This document shows, in pieces, positions 51,083 through 61,417 of a stretch of 64,000 nt of DNA. Position 1 is the first letter of the stretch; each line of letters starts with the position of its first letter. Origin of the DNA: Tritrichomonas musculus (taxonomy: Eukaryota > Parabasalia > Tritrichomonadida > Tritrichomonadidae); contig JAPFFF010000002.1 of NCBI GenBank assembly GCA_039105265.1, positions 496,001 to 560,000 on the forward strand, given 5' to 3'. The notes under the pieces are model-generated. The model ran no database searches, was not told where the DNA came from, and saw only the letters and a program-made list of their open reading frames with translations. The translations under genes and the position numbers were made by a program.

Positions 51083-51882
51083 GTTAGTATTGAATTAAAA
51101 TTCAGAAAACCAAAAATTAGTATGGATATAAAAAAAATTTGGCCTCAACGATTAAATCTTATTTATTCAAAAATTTATTGATTTTTTAATTCTATGATTT
51201 CTATCTGTAAAAAAATAAAATCGATAAGATTTCATAAAAATATTTTTATCAAATCATTTGAAATATATATCTATATAAATTTAATATTTTAATTTATTTT
51301 TAAAAACGATATTTATGCATATTTTATTTGCGAAATCCCATTGAATTTTTTCTTTTAAATTTGAAAGGAGAACCTTAATAATTAACTGACTCGTTATTTT
51401 AATACATTCATATGTGTGCATTGATAAAGGCAGCTATAAACATGTGACACATTTCATTATATCAATCCAATCATTTCTTTAATATAATTATATAGAAGAG
51501 TTGTTTAATATATTGATATCAAATAAAGATTCAGTACTCTGCAATTTCATATCATCAAAATACGGTTTATACTCCAAAATCTAAATAACTCACCAAATTA
51601 AATCTTTTTTTTTTCCCAACAATTAACAGACCAAATTCTTAGTAAAAATGGTAAAATGATAATATCCTGGCACTTATTTATGTTTACACAAAAAAACTAA
51701 TAAAAATTGCTGAGTCATCACAATGCAATTTTTCCAAATAAATGATATAATGATATACAAATATTATAAATAATACTACAAGCATGCATCAAAGTTTAAA
51801 TCATATACTGTATTACGAGAATATTTCTTTTAATTAAATTTTTATTAAAATAAAAAAAAAATAAAACCAAACTATAAATATC
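51083..51882. other. Intergenic
   Basis: About 800 bp of A+T-rich sequence. Apart from the inverted minisatellite unit at 51117-51131 there is no gene or structured feature. Confidence 0.55.
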
Positions 51883-54800
51883 TTAAGGAGATGCCATCAA
51901 AACTTGCGCAACAGCGTCTTCGGTTGTTTGGTTATCTCTTGCTGCAACAATTCTTCTAACAGCGGCATCTGATTTTGTTAAACGAGTTAATTCATCACGT
52001 GCGTTTTCAATGACATTCCTGAATGATTTCTCATCAATTGAGGAATTAGCATTGAAGAACATCTTGAAGGCTTCTACTCCAAATCCACAAATTCTTCGCT
52101 TTTCTTGTTCGAGTTTTTGCCTTTCTTCATTCATTTTCTGAGCTGTTTCACTTTCATATGCGATTCTCTTTGCAGTATAATTTGTTTCCATTAATTTTCT
52201 TTCTCTTTCAACTTTAGCATTCAAAGACTTCATTTCATTTTCAATCTTAATCTTATGTTTCTTCATTAAATTGCATTCATTACGTGAAATTGCCATTTGC
52301 TTTTCATTTTCGGCAACAGATTTGGCCATTCTCTCAACATCAGAACGATGCTTTGCACATTGATCTGTAAGTTCGGCAATGGCACCCTTGTATGTTTCTG
52401 TAAGCTGCCTCTTTTCATCTTCAAGTCTGCGTTCAAAATGATCAGCTTGATCAGATAACTGCTTCTTGAATTCGTTGACTTCACGATCCTTTGCAATTAA
52501 TTGACGCTTTTGGTTATCAATTTGGCTTTCGAGATTTGCAACACGCTCTCCTTGTAAATTGTATTCATCAACCATTTCACTGTAAGTTTGATGAAGATGG
52601 TTATATTTGCTTGATAAATCTGAATATTTACAATTGTTTTCAGAAATGAGTCTATTGATATCATCTTCTTGCCTCTTTCTGAAATGTTCTTCACCTGCAG
52701 CAAGATTCTTGTTTGCTTCTAAGAGTTCAGCTGACATGCGTGAATTTTCTTTCTTGAGAGTTTCATTGCTTCTCTCAAGTTGTGTAACAGATGCTGTTGC
52801 TTGACTGAGTCGATTTGTGAGATCTTCAATTCTTTGCGAACTGTCACTTTTGAGCAATTCGTTTGATTGAGCAAGTTCTCTTAATTCTCTCCTAAGTCTT
52901 TTAACATTGCTAGTTTTAGAGGCAATTGCATCACATTGAGCTTGGTATTGATTCTTTAATTCAGTAATTTGCATAACTGGATCATCAATTCCTGTTGGGA
53001 ACAATTGATCGAGGTGAGAAACAATTTGTTGAAGGCGGTCACTTTGATGTTTCATATCATCAAACTTAACTCTGAAATCGGCGACAGCTTGAAGAAGCTT
53101 CTCTCCACCATTTGATTTGAAGAAATCTTCAATTGTTGTTGGCTGATCACAAAGAGCAATGGATAAATCAATAATAAATTTGTTGAAAGATGAAGATAAG
53201 AATTGATTTTCTTTAGTTGTTTCATCCAAAGCAACTTGAAGTTCTCTAAGCGAGTTTGATAAGTGTCCATAAATAGCTCTGAAACAGCTTTGAATCTTTG
53301 TAGCTGGTTGTAAGGATGGATTTGTTGCAATTTTCTGAATGCATGTTGATAATTGTGAATCAAATTCAGCGCACCTAAAGGCATCAGATGGTAGAATATC
53401 CTCAATTGTTAATGGCTTCTTTGATTCAACTTTTGAACGATAATCAGAAAATTCGTCTGAAATATGGCGAATTTGGGAGTTTGATTCTTCTAATTTGTCT
53501 CTCAAATTGGCAAGATCATGATCTTGTTTTTCAATTTGCTTCTTTTGCTTATCATTCTGTTGGGTAAGGGCTAATATCTTTTGCTTTTGGTCTTCAATTG
53601 CTCTTTGGTATTTAATAACATTTGGAGGTGGCCTTGGAATTTGAATTGGTTCATTAATTGCGGCTTGCTTAGTATGTAAAGCATTTCGTAATGTTTCAAT
53701 TTCTGCTGCTGAAGAATCTTTCAATGAATTCAATGTTGATAATTCAGTTTTCATGTTTTCAATTTGCATTTTGAGTTGAAGATTTGTGGTATCAGCTGTA
53801 GCAAGTTTCTTTGATTGATCAGCAATGGTGTTTTCGTGCTTCTTAATGCGCTCTGATAAATCATCAATTTGCTGTGTTAAGTTATTAATCTTATCGATAT
53901 CTTCTGGAAGTGATTGTCTCTTTGCAACTTTTGGTAGATTATCAGAATGAGTTGAGCGAAGATCAACTGACTGAGAATTAGTTGGCTGTACAGGATGAGG
54001 AATTTGTGCGAAAGGTGATGAGCGAGCCATAGCAAGGTCTTTATTCAATTGGTCAACTTGCCTTTCGAGACTGCTAATCTTAGCAGCACTTTGTTCTTCA
54101 AGGTTAACTTTATCTGAATTAATTGATGAAACTTTTCTTTGTAAATCAGCAATTTGGCTGCTATACTCATTTCGAAGCTCTGAAGCTTCTCTTTGTAATT
54201 TACTGAGTTGGGCTTCTAAATCATCTTTTTCGTGAGAAGTAGCTCTGAGTTTGGATTTAAGATGTTTAACTTTCTTCTCTAATGCATCATTATTGACATT
54301 AGAAGCGAAAGATATTGGAGCTTGAGCTGAAGAAACTGGATCAGATGTTTGAATTTTTCCATTTTGAATTTGTGGCTTTTCAAACAAAAGGATCAGGTCA
54401 TCTACAGTTGATAATTTTTTATTGAAATAACGTTCTCCACTTTGAAGTACTCTATCTAAACGGCCAACAATAGTTTTTTGTTGCAAAACGTCTTTTTCAT
54501 GAATAGATTTAACCTTTTCAAGTTCTTCGAGAACAGAATCAAGTTGGGCCTTGGCTTGATCTCTAACTTTTTCAATTTCATTGTTCATGGCATTGATGTT
54601 TGTATCATTCTGTTGCGTATGATTTTTCTTTTCATCCGTTAATCTTTTCGTTAATTCTCTATTGGTTGCTAATGAGATTTCAAGACGATGATCTAAGTCT
54701 TCCTTTTCAGCTTGAAGTTGACCTATTTGAAGGAGAAGTTGCTGGTTCTTTTGATGCAAATCTTGGAATTGAGCTGTAATTTCAACAGCTTCTTCAAATT

Positions 54801-54951
54801 GTGATCGAAGAAGAGAATTTTCTTTAATAAGTTCATTGTTTAATTCCTTCAACTGTTGCTTTTTCATTGCTTGGCGAGCTGAAGATGATGAAGTAGTAAA
54901 GCTATCTTGGCCATCGTTGGCATGAGACGAATCGGAAAGAGATTCAAACAT
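51883..54951 (-). CDS. Long coiled-coil protein, hypothetical
   Basis: A 1022-residue protein that is coiled coil almost throughout, with heptads from about residue 30 to 160, 225-310, 350-510 and 650-960. Interruptions include a Pro/Ser-containing linker near 311-345 and a less coiled region (520-640, DAFRCAEFDSQLSTCIQKI ... LPTGIDDPVMQITELKNQ). The N-terminus is Ser-rich (SFTTSSSSARQ) and the C-terminus is globular and Ala-rich (VRRIVAARDNQTTEDAVAQVLMASP). No motor, GRIP, signal or membrane sequence is seen. Such proteins in trichomonads are often parts of the mastigont cytoskeleton or Golgi tethers; this is inference from shape. The same middle/C-terminal pattern could belong to a centrosome-like family. 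Promoter motifs are listed separately. Confidence 0.85.
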   Translation of the reverse strand: MFESLSDSSHANDGQDSFTTSSSSARQAMKKQQLKELNNELIKENSLLRSQFEEAVEITAQFQDLHQKNQQLLLQIGQLQAEKEDLDHRLEISLATNRELTKRLTDEKKNHTQQNDTNINAMNNEIEKVRDQAKAQLDSVLEELEKVKSIHEKDVLQQKTIVGRLDRVLQSGERYFNKKLSTVDDLILLFEKPQIQNGKIQTSDPVSSAQAPISFASNVNNDALEKKVKHLKSKLRATSHEKDDLEAQLSKLQREASELRNEYSSQIADLQRKVSSINSDKVNLEEQSAAKISSLERQVDQLNKDLAMARSSPFAQIPHPVQPTNSQSVDLRSTHSDNLPKVAKRQSLPEDIDKINNLTQQIDDLSERIKKHENTIADQSKKLATADTTNLQLKMQIENMKTELSTLNSLKDSSAAEIETLRNALHTKQAAINEPIQIPRPPPNVIKYQRAIEDQKQKILALTQQNDKQKKQIEKQDHDLANLRDKLEESNSQIRHISDEFSDYRSKVESKKPLTIEDILPSDAFRCAEFDSQLSTCIQKIATNPSLQPATKIQSCFRAIYGHLSNSLRELQVALDETTKENQFLSSSFNKFIIDLSIALCDQPTTIEDFFKSNGGEKLLQAVADFRVKFDDMKHQSDRLQQIVSHLDQLFPTGIDDPVMQITELKNQYQAQCDAIASKTSNVKRLRRELRELAQSNELLKSDSSQRIEDLTNRLSQATASVTQLERSNETLKKENSRMSAELLEANKNLAAGEEHFRKRQEDDINRLISENNCKYSDLSSKYNHLHQTYSEMVDEYNLQGERVANLESQIDNQKRQLIAKDREVNEFKKQLSDQADHFERRLEDEKRQLTETYKGAIAELTDQCAKHRSDVERMAKSVAENEKQMAISRNECNLMKKHKIKIENEMKSLNAKVERERKLMETNYTAKRIAYESETAQKMNEERQKLEQEKRRICGFGVEAFKMFFNANSSIDEKSFRNVIENARDELTRLTKSDAAVRRIVAARDNQTTEDAVAQVLMASP

Positions 54952-54965
54952 TTTTATAAATATTG

Positions 54966-55069
54966 CTAAACGGCAATCCTAATACTAAACGGCAATTTGA
55001 ATATCTTTTGTTGATTTTCAATACTTTATTTCATAACCAGTTTGAAATTAAATATTAGTAGCCGTTTAG
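54966..55069. promoter_or_regulatory. Three CTAAACGGC motifs upstream of the coiled-coil gene
   Basis: CTAAACGGCAAT occurs at 54966-54977 and 54985-54996, 19 bp apart. The inverted core GCCGTTTAG is at 55061-55069. All lie within 120 bp upstream of the start at 54951 (complement). AACGG is the core of Myb recognition elements (YAACGG), and trichomonads use Myb factors for promoter control. Binding is inferred, not shown. Confidence 0.5.
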
Positions 55070-55788
55070 TATTATTTAAAAAGTGAAATATAATTTTATT
55101 CTTGAACTTCGAGTCTAGAAGAAAAAAACATTTAATTTAGAAATACTATGATTTGATCAAAAATTATTTTTTATATTTTTTTAGTGTTTCTTGCTTAATT
55201 TTTTCTGGAAAAGATTAATTATATTTTTGAGAAAATTCAAAAGAATATGATAAAGTAATTGAAAAAGTTTAATTTTAGTGAATGATGGCCAATTTTCTAG
55301 CGGTTTTTGCTTATTAATAAGTTTTGGCGCCTATTTAGTTTTATTGCTTTCAATGATCTTACTCTCTACTTCTAGCTCATTATTTTTTACAGAAAAAGTT
55401 GAATTAGAATAATAACACGAAATGCTTCTCAAATTTTATATGCAACAGAAGAAGATAAAATCTTAATGATGAAATGGATATAATACAAAAGACTAATGAT
55501 GAAATTTATTATTATTGAATTAAAAAAACCTTTTAATTTCCAGAATATGATAATTTACATTACACATTTTCTAACGTTGCTTTATAAACAATATCAATTT
55601 GAAAAAAACTTTTCAAAAAAGTATTATTAGATAATCAAATAAAGTGAACACAGAATATAACTTTTATGAATTTAATGTTTTAATAAACAAAAACTTTTGT
55701 TTCTTGCCATTTGTATGTAATACCGAAAAAAAAGGAAAACAAAATTCACTTCTATTTTCATAAATTGCAACGCAACGATTTATTAATA
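55070..55788. other. Intergenic
   Basis: About 720 bp of A+T-rich sequence between two complement-strand genes; no gene or structured element seen. Confidence 0.5.
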
Positions 55789-56646
55789 TTAACAACACCC
55801 TTTTTTCTTTTGATTATTGTTATTTTCATTTTCATTATTCTCATTTTCAATATTATCATTACTATTAGTTAACTGTACAGAGTTGATTCTTTTTCCAACT
55901 AGGCTAACATTTGAATTTTTTGATGAACGTGATTTATCAATTGATCCAACAGCTAATTTAGAAACGATTTGCTCAACAAGCATGTAAAAAGCTTTATTTA
56001 CATTTTGACTTGTTTTACTAGAGGTTTCTAGGAAATGCAAACCTTCATGCTTTGCAAATTCTGTAGCTTCCTCAACAGATACTGCTCTTAATGAGTCAAG
56101 ATCAGACTTATTGCCAATAAGTATAACATCAATGTTTTCTTCAAGCTTACTATCACTTGATTCTGCAATATTATCTTCTGCTGCACCACCTTCGCCAGTA
56201 TTTTCACGTATTTCATGAAGCCAATCACTTGCATCATCAAAAGATTGACTACTGGTGATATCATATACAAGAAGGGCTCCATAAGCGCCTCTATAATAAG
56301 CTGATGTCACAGCCCTATATCTTTCTTGACCAGCAGTATCCCAGATTTGAACTTTCACAACATAATAATCATTATCATCCTTTTCTTTATGATCGTCGTT
56401 TTCAGTATTCTTTTTTTTATATATCCTGACTGTTTGGGTTGCAAATTCAACACCAATTGTGGCCGTTGATTGTGGATTAAATTCATTTTTTGTCCAACGT
56501 AGAAGGAGATTCGATTTACCAACACCAGAATCACCAACAAGAATAATTTTAATCAAATAATCTGGACTAACATCTTCATCAGACATAATTCGATAAGGAT
56601 TGGTATTTCGAAATATTTTAAATTTTTCACCTATACTTTCACCCAT
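55789..56646 (-). CDS. Rab11-like small GTPase with inserts
   Basis: A 285-residue Rab, longer than usual (about 210). The likely real start is Met21 (56586), giving [30 protein letters not shown]; the first 20 residues are not typical. Motifs: P-loop GDSGVGKS, effector [12 protein letters not shown], switch [37 protein letters not shown] and ETSSKTS. The Rab11-like segment [11 protein letters not shown] is present. Two charged inserts occur: [17 protein letters not shown] before switch II (between beta 2 and 3) and [21 protein letters not shown] before the G4 motif. The tail is Asn-rich and ends KKKGCC, a double-geranylgeranyl signal. It should be active in recycling or exocytic vesicle traffic. 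The inserts are unusual for the family but in frame. Confidence 0.9.
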   Translation of the reverse strand: MGESIGEKFKIFRNTNPYRIMSDEDVSPDYLIKIILVGDSGVGKSNLLLRWTKNEFNPQSTATIGVEFATQTVRIYKKKNTENDDHKEKDDNDYYVVKVQIWDTAGQERYRAVTSAYYRGAYGALLVYDITSSQSFDDASDWLHEIRENTGEGGAAEDNIAESSDSKLEENIDVILIGNKSDLDSLRAVSVEEATEFAKHEGLHFLETSSKTSQNVNKAFYMLVEQIVSKLAVGSIDKSRSSKNSNVSLVGKRINSVQLTNSNDNIENENNENENNNNQKKKGCC

Positions 56647-57514
56647 AACACAATTTTGAATGCCATTTAAAATTTAAGAGGATTTTTTCATTGTCCGACA
56701 AAATTTGAATGATTTTTATTTTTAATAATTCAATATATAATTATTCAATTCTGAAATGTTTAAAAGAATTGCTGGTCAAACAAAATTTTTGGCCATGACA
56801 AGTTTTATGCTTTAATCAATGAATGCAATAAATTAATAGCAAAAAATCAGAACAAAATTTTTCTTCAAATAAATTTAAAACGTTCAGTAAATATTGATGA
56901 CACAAAGTTGTGCAATCAAAAACAAATGACAGCTCAAAATAGTCTAAAATTTTAGATTTATAGAAGACTATGGCAAGATTTTATTTAATAGGAATAATGC
57001 TTAAACATAAAAATCATCTTTATTAAATGTAGAATTGATTCATTTTCTAATATTTTAATAAATTTTTTTTATCGTAGGGATTATATTTACCAAATGGAGT
57101 AGTTAGAAGATGTGAAAAAAAAATAATTATGCAAATATTATTTATTAAGCTAGCCTAATAAATCTTTTTAGGAAGAGCTTGTATTATCTTTGAATTTACT
57201 TATTTCTTTTAAGAAAACTCATCTCCCCAAAAAAATACAAAAAATAATCTATTTTTTTATAATCTATTAAAATTGTATATGAATTTGATGATTTTAACAA
57301 ATAAAATTAATTTGTTGACGAAGTAATAAAAACAATATGAAGCACTTCAAAGCAAATTATGATCAATGAGGAAATATACGGTAAAATTTCAATTGATAAA
57401 ATTTTTTAAAAACATAAATTAACCAAAGGTCAATTAATTAACGTTAAATAATTCCACTTTTTTTCTTTTTTTAATTCAATGTTTGATACGTTAATATCCA
57501 AAAAAAATTCTTAA
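56647..57514. other. Divergent intergenic region
   Basis: About 870 bp of A+T-rich sequence between divergent genes. TTAACGTTAA (about 57437-57446) and ACGTTAAT (57489-57496) occur near the plus-strand start. No gene seen. Confidence 0.5.
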
Positions 57515-59347
57515 ATGTCTGAGCCTGAAGAACAAAAAGATCAATCCGAGATTAATAATGATAATAAAGAAAACTTAGAACAAAGCGAAGGACATTTACA
57601 GCAAGATGAGCTTTTTAACCATGAAGAAGAGAAAAATCAGTCAAATAACGAGGATATCAGTGTTAGTGACACTGTCGAACAAACCGTTGGTGGCTTGATG
57701 TCATTCGCAGATAAATTAACTAACGATCAAGAAACAAACGAAGATATTGAAAACGAAGAAGATACCCACGAAATCAATGCAAATATTGGAATTGAAGGAG
57801 AAAATAATTTTAATAACGAAGAAGAAAAGAATTCTGAAAATAATGAAGATATTAAAGTTGAGAATACTGACGAAAATGAAATGGTATTAAATAATTTTCA
57901 AAATGCAGGCACGAAATTGCAAATTGGAGATGATGAAGAAGAGTCTAATATCAAAATTTCATATCAAAATTCTGGATATTCACCGAATCTGAGAAACTCA
58001 CAATCATTTACAATAGAACAACCCATTACTGTTGATGGTAATGGAAACACCGAAGCAGAAATCAATGATCCACATCGGACTTCTCAGTCTCAACGCGTAG
58101 TCCAACCAATCGAACCTTCTTCCTCTCGAAATAAAGTTGCACCACGTCCAAATTCTCAAAAAAGAGCAGGAAATAAAAAACAACCAATACGAGTTGAGAC
58201 TATTGTCGATGATGACCGGCCAATGTCATCTTGCTCATCTTATTCATATACTTACTCGTACAGTGAAGTAGAAGAGGAAATAACACGCCCTGTTCGCCAT
58301 AGGCGCGCTAAAAAAGATTATGTTCCAGATTATATTAAAGCTCAACTAGAACAAAGCAGAGCTCAGCAAACTCAACAATTAATGATGCTTTCGGATGAAG
58401 AACTAGAAAAGTTTAAAAAGAAAGCTCTTGATTTACAACCACTTGAAAATTTAAGTGACGATGTTTATTCTGCCGTTCTTAATTCATTAATTGAAGATAG
58501 AAATGTTCATGCTTCAGCGGAACATTTCAAGGAATGCGAACGTTTAAATCATGCAATTGAACATGTAAACCATTGTCAAATGGAACAAAGAAAATACAAT
58601 TTACAGAATGAATCATACCAAGGAATGATGGATCAACTTGATGATATCGAAATGCAATTAACCATTTTTGATGCAGAAACGAAGACACTCGAAAATGATG
58701 TTATTGATCAAACAAACAAACAGCTTAACCGAGTTAAGGAGAAACACCAAAAAGAACTTGACGAAATACAGGATAAATGGAACGAAGAATCTAAAATGAG
58801 ACAATATAATCGCGCTTCTCCACGTCTTGTATTTTTACGAAAGCAATTCAAACAGCTCATGCGACAATGTAAATTTGCTGAAGCTGAAGAAACAAAAAGC
58901 TTGATACAGAGACTCGAAATACAAGAAAGAGAAAAAGCAGAAGCTACAATGTCAACACGCTTTCAGGACGCAGTTTCTAAAGTTGAAGCTCGTCAAGAAG
59001 AAGAAGTGAAATTTTATCAAACAAAAGGCGAGATTCGTCTTAAAAAGCTAAAAGTCGACCGTTTAAAGCTTCGTGAAGCTATTACAAATAAGCAGAAGAA
59101 AGTTGAAGAAATGAGGGATGTTATTAATGATCCCGATAAATTATGGAATTATAATATGAGTCAGAAAAAAAAGAATCAGCCATCTGCAAATTCAACTACT
59201 AAAAGTGTTTTTGGAACTACAATGATGCAAAATAATGCAAACTTATCAAGATTGACATCACGCGATTTTACAGACAGAGAAGAAACGACTTTGGCTCTTC
59301 CACCTCTTAAACTAAACAGAAATACAAGGAGAACCGCCAAAAAATGA
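57515..59347 (+). CDS. Coiled-coil protein with acidic N-terminus, hypothetical
   Basis: A 610-residue protein. The first 190 residues are Glu/Asn-rich and disordered. A Ser/Tyr-rich patch (MSSCSSYSYTYSYSEVEEE, about 237-256) is followed by a basic RPVRHRRAKKDYVPDYI linker. From about 290 the protein is helical: LSDEELEKFKKKALDLQPL, DVYSAVLNSLIEDRNVHASAEHFKECERLNHAIEHV, then long coiled coil to about 555 (including FLRKQFKQLMRQCKFAEAEETKSLIQRLE). It has a short basic tail. I recognise the general type as a coiled-coil family common in trichomonads but cannot name a function; a cytoskeletal role is likely but unproven. Confidence 0.8.
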   Translation: MSEPEEQKDQSEINNDNKENLEQSEGHLQQDELFNHEEEKNQSNNEDISVSDTVEQTVGGLMSFADKLTNDQETNEDIENEEDTHEINANIGIEGENNFNNEEEKNSENNEDIKVENTDENEMVLNNFQNAGTKLQIGDDEEESNIKISYQNSGYSPNLRNSQSFTIEQPITVDGNGNTEAEINDPHRTSQSQRVVQPIEPSSSRNKVAPRPNSQKRAGNKKQPIRVETIVDDDRPMSSCSSYSYTYSYSEVEEEITRPVRHRRAKKDYVPDYIKAQLEQSRAQQTQQLMMLSDEELEKFKKKALDLQPLENLSDDVYSAVLNSLIEDRNVHASAEHFKECERLNHAIEHVNHCQMEQRKYNLQNESYQGMMDQLDDIEMQLTIFDAETKTLENDVIDQTNKQLNRVKEKHQKELDEIQDKWNEESKMRQYNRASPRLVFLRKQFKQLMRQCKFAEAEETKSLIQRLEIQEREKAEATMSTRFQDAVSKVEARQEEEVKFYQTKGEIRLKKLKVDRLKLREAITNKQKKVEEMRDVINDPDKLWNYNMSQKKKNQPSANSTTKSVFGTTMMQNNANLSRLTSRDFTDREETTLALPPLKLNRNTRRTAKK

Positions 59348-59930
59348 AAATTTAAACAAAAAACTGAATATAAATTAATAAATGTTATAAGGTTTACTAG
59401 TTATTAATATTATAAATATTCTTTTTTTTTTTTTTTTTTTTGATTCTTTTTATTTGCAGGTTAAACCTAGTAGACTTCATTAATTGCATTTATGCAACCA
59501 AAGCGAAATAGAAAAAATATATGTAATTCAGAAGAAACACTTCGAAATACATATTAGCTTTATTACATAATATGAAGTAGAAATAATATCTTATTATTTC
59601 TGATTTTTTAGGCAATCTTCTTCTTATCTATAGAAAATTTTTGAATAAAGAATTTCTATTGCTTACCGGTAATGTTTTAATACAAAAATAATCGTCAAAA
59701 TTACGAATCAAACTCTCTTTTTTAATATCATTTCAATCAAATTTTAGGAAATTATTAATAGATATCGATTAGTGCATTAAAAATAATAGCAAATATATTT
59801 TAAAAACTCTTTGCCAAATTTATGAATTTCAAATAACGGTTTTCAACAAAAAAGGCGGAAAAAGATATATAAACGGTAAATAAATTCAAAAAGTTAAAAT
59901 AGATTATTTCAAATTCAAAAGTTAAAAAAC
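59348..59930. promoter_or_regulatory. Upstream region of the Myb gene
   Basis: About 580 bp. It contains a 20-base T run (59422-59441), and ATAACGGT (59833-59840) and AAACGGT (59871-59877), both Myb-type cores within 100 bp of the Myb-factor start. A TTCAAAAAGTTAAAAT word (59886-59901) and a second TTCAAAAGTTAAAAAA follow close to the ATG. Autoregulation by the Myb product is conceivable; this is inference. Confidence 0.4.
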
Positions 59931-60908
59931 ATGGAATCTTCTCCAATCGATGAAGGAAGACAGCAACAGCTAACTCACCAGGGAAATAACATACAGAGCG
60001 ATCCACAAGTTAAAAATGAGCAAATTGTTACGAATAATAATAATATTATTCAGCAGGATAATCAACCTGCTCAAATTTCTGAAAACGTTCAAGATGATAC
60101 AAATGCGAATAACACTTTCAATCAATTGGATTCAAATCCTTCTACGAATTCAAATGAATTTCAAATAAACAATTCACAATCAAAAGAAAGAAATAAAAAA
60201 AGAAAATTTACACAGGACGAAGATGAAAAACTCCGCGAACTTGTACAAAATCATGGACAGAAGCAATGGGATGTAATTGCTCGAAATCTTAGTAAACTGA
60301 CTAATATTGAGAGGACACCACGACAATGCCGCGATCGCTGGAAGCATTACTTATCACCTTCTGTGTCACAAAAGGAATGGAATATCACAGAAGACCGTTT
60401 GCTCTTGACGTGTACTCAGAAATATGGGGCTCAATGGGCAGCTTTGGTTAAATTTTTTCCAGGTAGGACAGACATTAATCTCAAGAATCGTTGGAATAAG
60501 CTTCAAAGAAAATCGAAAAAACTATTTCAAACAAACCCAAACGTACAGATACCAAAATTACCAGCTAATCCGGAACATATCCATTTCCTTAATCCACCAA
60601 ATTTGATTTTAAACCAAAATCAAAATTCTAATCAAAACGAAGAAATACCACAAACTTTAACACCAACAATCCAGGTTTCTGTTACTCAAGTAACTCCAAT
60701 TGTACCTGTCCATCTTCCAACTGATAATAATAAGGAAGAGACTCAAAACACAGTTTTAAATAACAATAATACGGACAATTTGAATAATAGCTATGATACT
60801 TCTAATACTACAAATGCAACTGAAAACAGTATTCCAATTATTGTACCGCCTACTCCTATAATTGATAACAATACTAATCCAGTATCAGCAAATTCAACTC
60901 AAAGCTAA
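59931..60908 (+). CDS. R2R3-type Myb DNA-binding protein
   Basis: A 325-residue protein. A disordered Gln/Asn-rich N-terminus (1-85) precedes two tandem Myb repeats (about 88-195). Repeat 1: KFTQDEDEKLRELVQNHGQKQWDVIARNL ... RTPRQCRDRWKHYL. Repeat 2: EWNITEDRLLLTCTQKYGAQWAALVKFFPGRTDINLKNRWNKLQRK. In repeat 1 the usual first tryptophan is Phe (KFTQDED), a known variation. The recognition helices RQCRDRW and INLKNRW fit binding to YAACGG-type sites. The C-terminus is Asn/Thr/Pro-rich and low complexity, perhaps an activation region. Trichomonad Myb proteins regulate promoter activity near the initiator. AACGG sites occur in its own upstream region. Confidence 0.92.
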   Translation: MESSPIDEGRQQQLTHQGNNIQSDPQVKNEQIVTNNNNIIQQDNQPAQISENVQDDTNANNTFNQLDSNPSTNSNEFQINNSQSKERNKKRKFTQDEDEKLRELVQNHGQKQWDVIARNLSKLTNIERTPRQCRDRWKHYLSPSVSQKEWNITEDRLLLTCTQKYGAQWAALVKFFPGRTDINLKNRWNKLQRKSKKLFQTNPNVQIPKLPANPEHIHFLNPPNLILNQNQNSNQNEEIPQTLTPTIQVSVTQVTPIVPVHLPTDNNKEETQNTVLNNNNTDNLNNSYDTSNTTNATENSIPIIVPPTPIIDNNTNPVSANSTQS

Positions 60909-61417
60909 TTATAACCTAAAACCTGATTCAAATTGCAATTTGTTATATGTTTTTTGTTGAAGATTATGAAAGAAGATCTTTTATTATTTTAATTTTTGAT
61001 TAAGAATATATAACCAAATAAAAATGTTAGATTTTTTCTATCAATCATTTTTTTTTTTTAAGAAATGCACATAAAAAATAATGTTTTAATTTGAATTTGA
61101 CTAACCGATCGCTTAACAGTGAAATATTAATATTCTTAAAGATTGCCTTCGAATACCTATAAGATTTAAGAAATGATATTATTATTGAAATTGCCTTTTC
61201 ATCTTATAAAATCTAGTCTAAAGATCTTTGAGCACATATTTATAAAATGCATGTAAATCAAATATATAAATTATAAAGAAATAAAAGAAATCTAACTTTT
61301 AAATAAATAAATAATAATAAGTCATAGAATAATGATACTTCTATTAATAAATTATTAATAATAATTAACAGCATAATCATTATTTATAGATAATAATTTT
61401 TCCCGATTCAAATTTCG
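60909..61417. other. Convergent intergenic region
   Basis: About 510 bp of A+T-rich sequence between convergent genes, with runs of A/T and ATAAT words; no gene or structured element seen. Confidence 0.55.
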
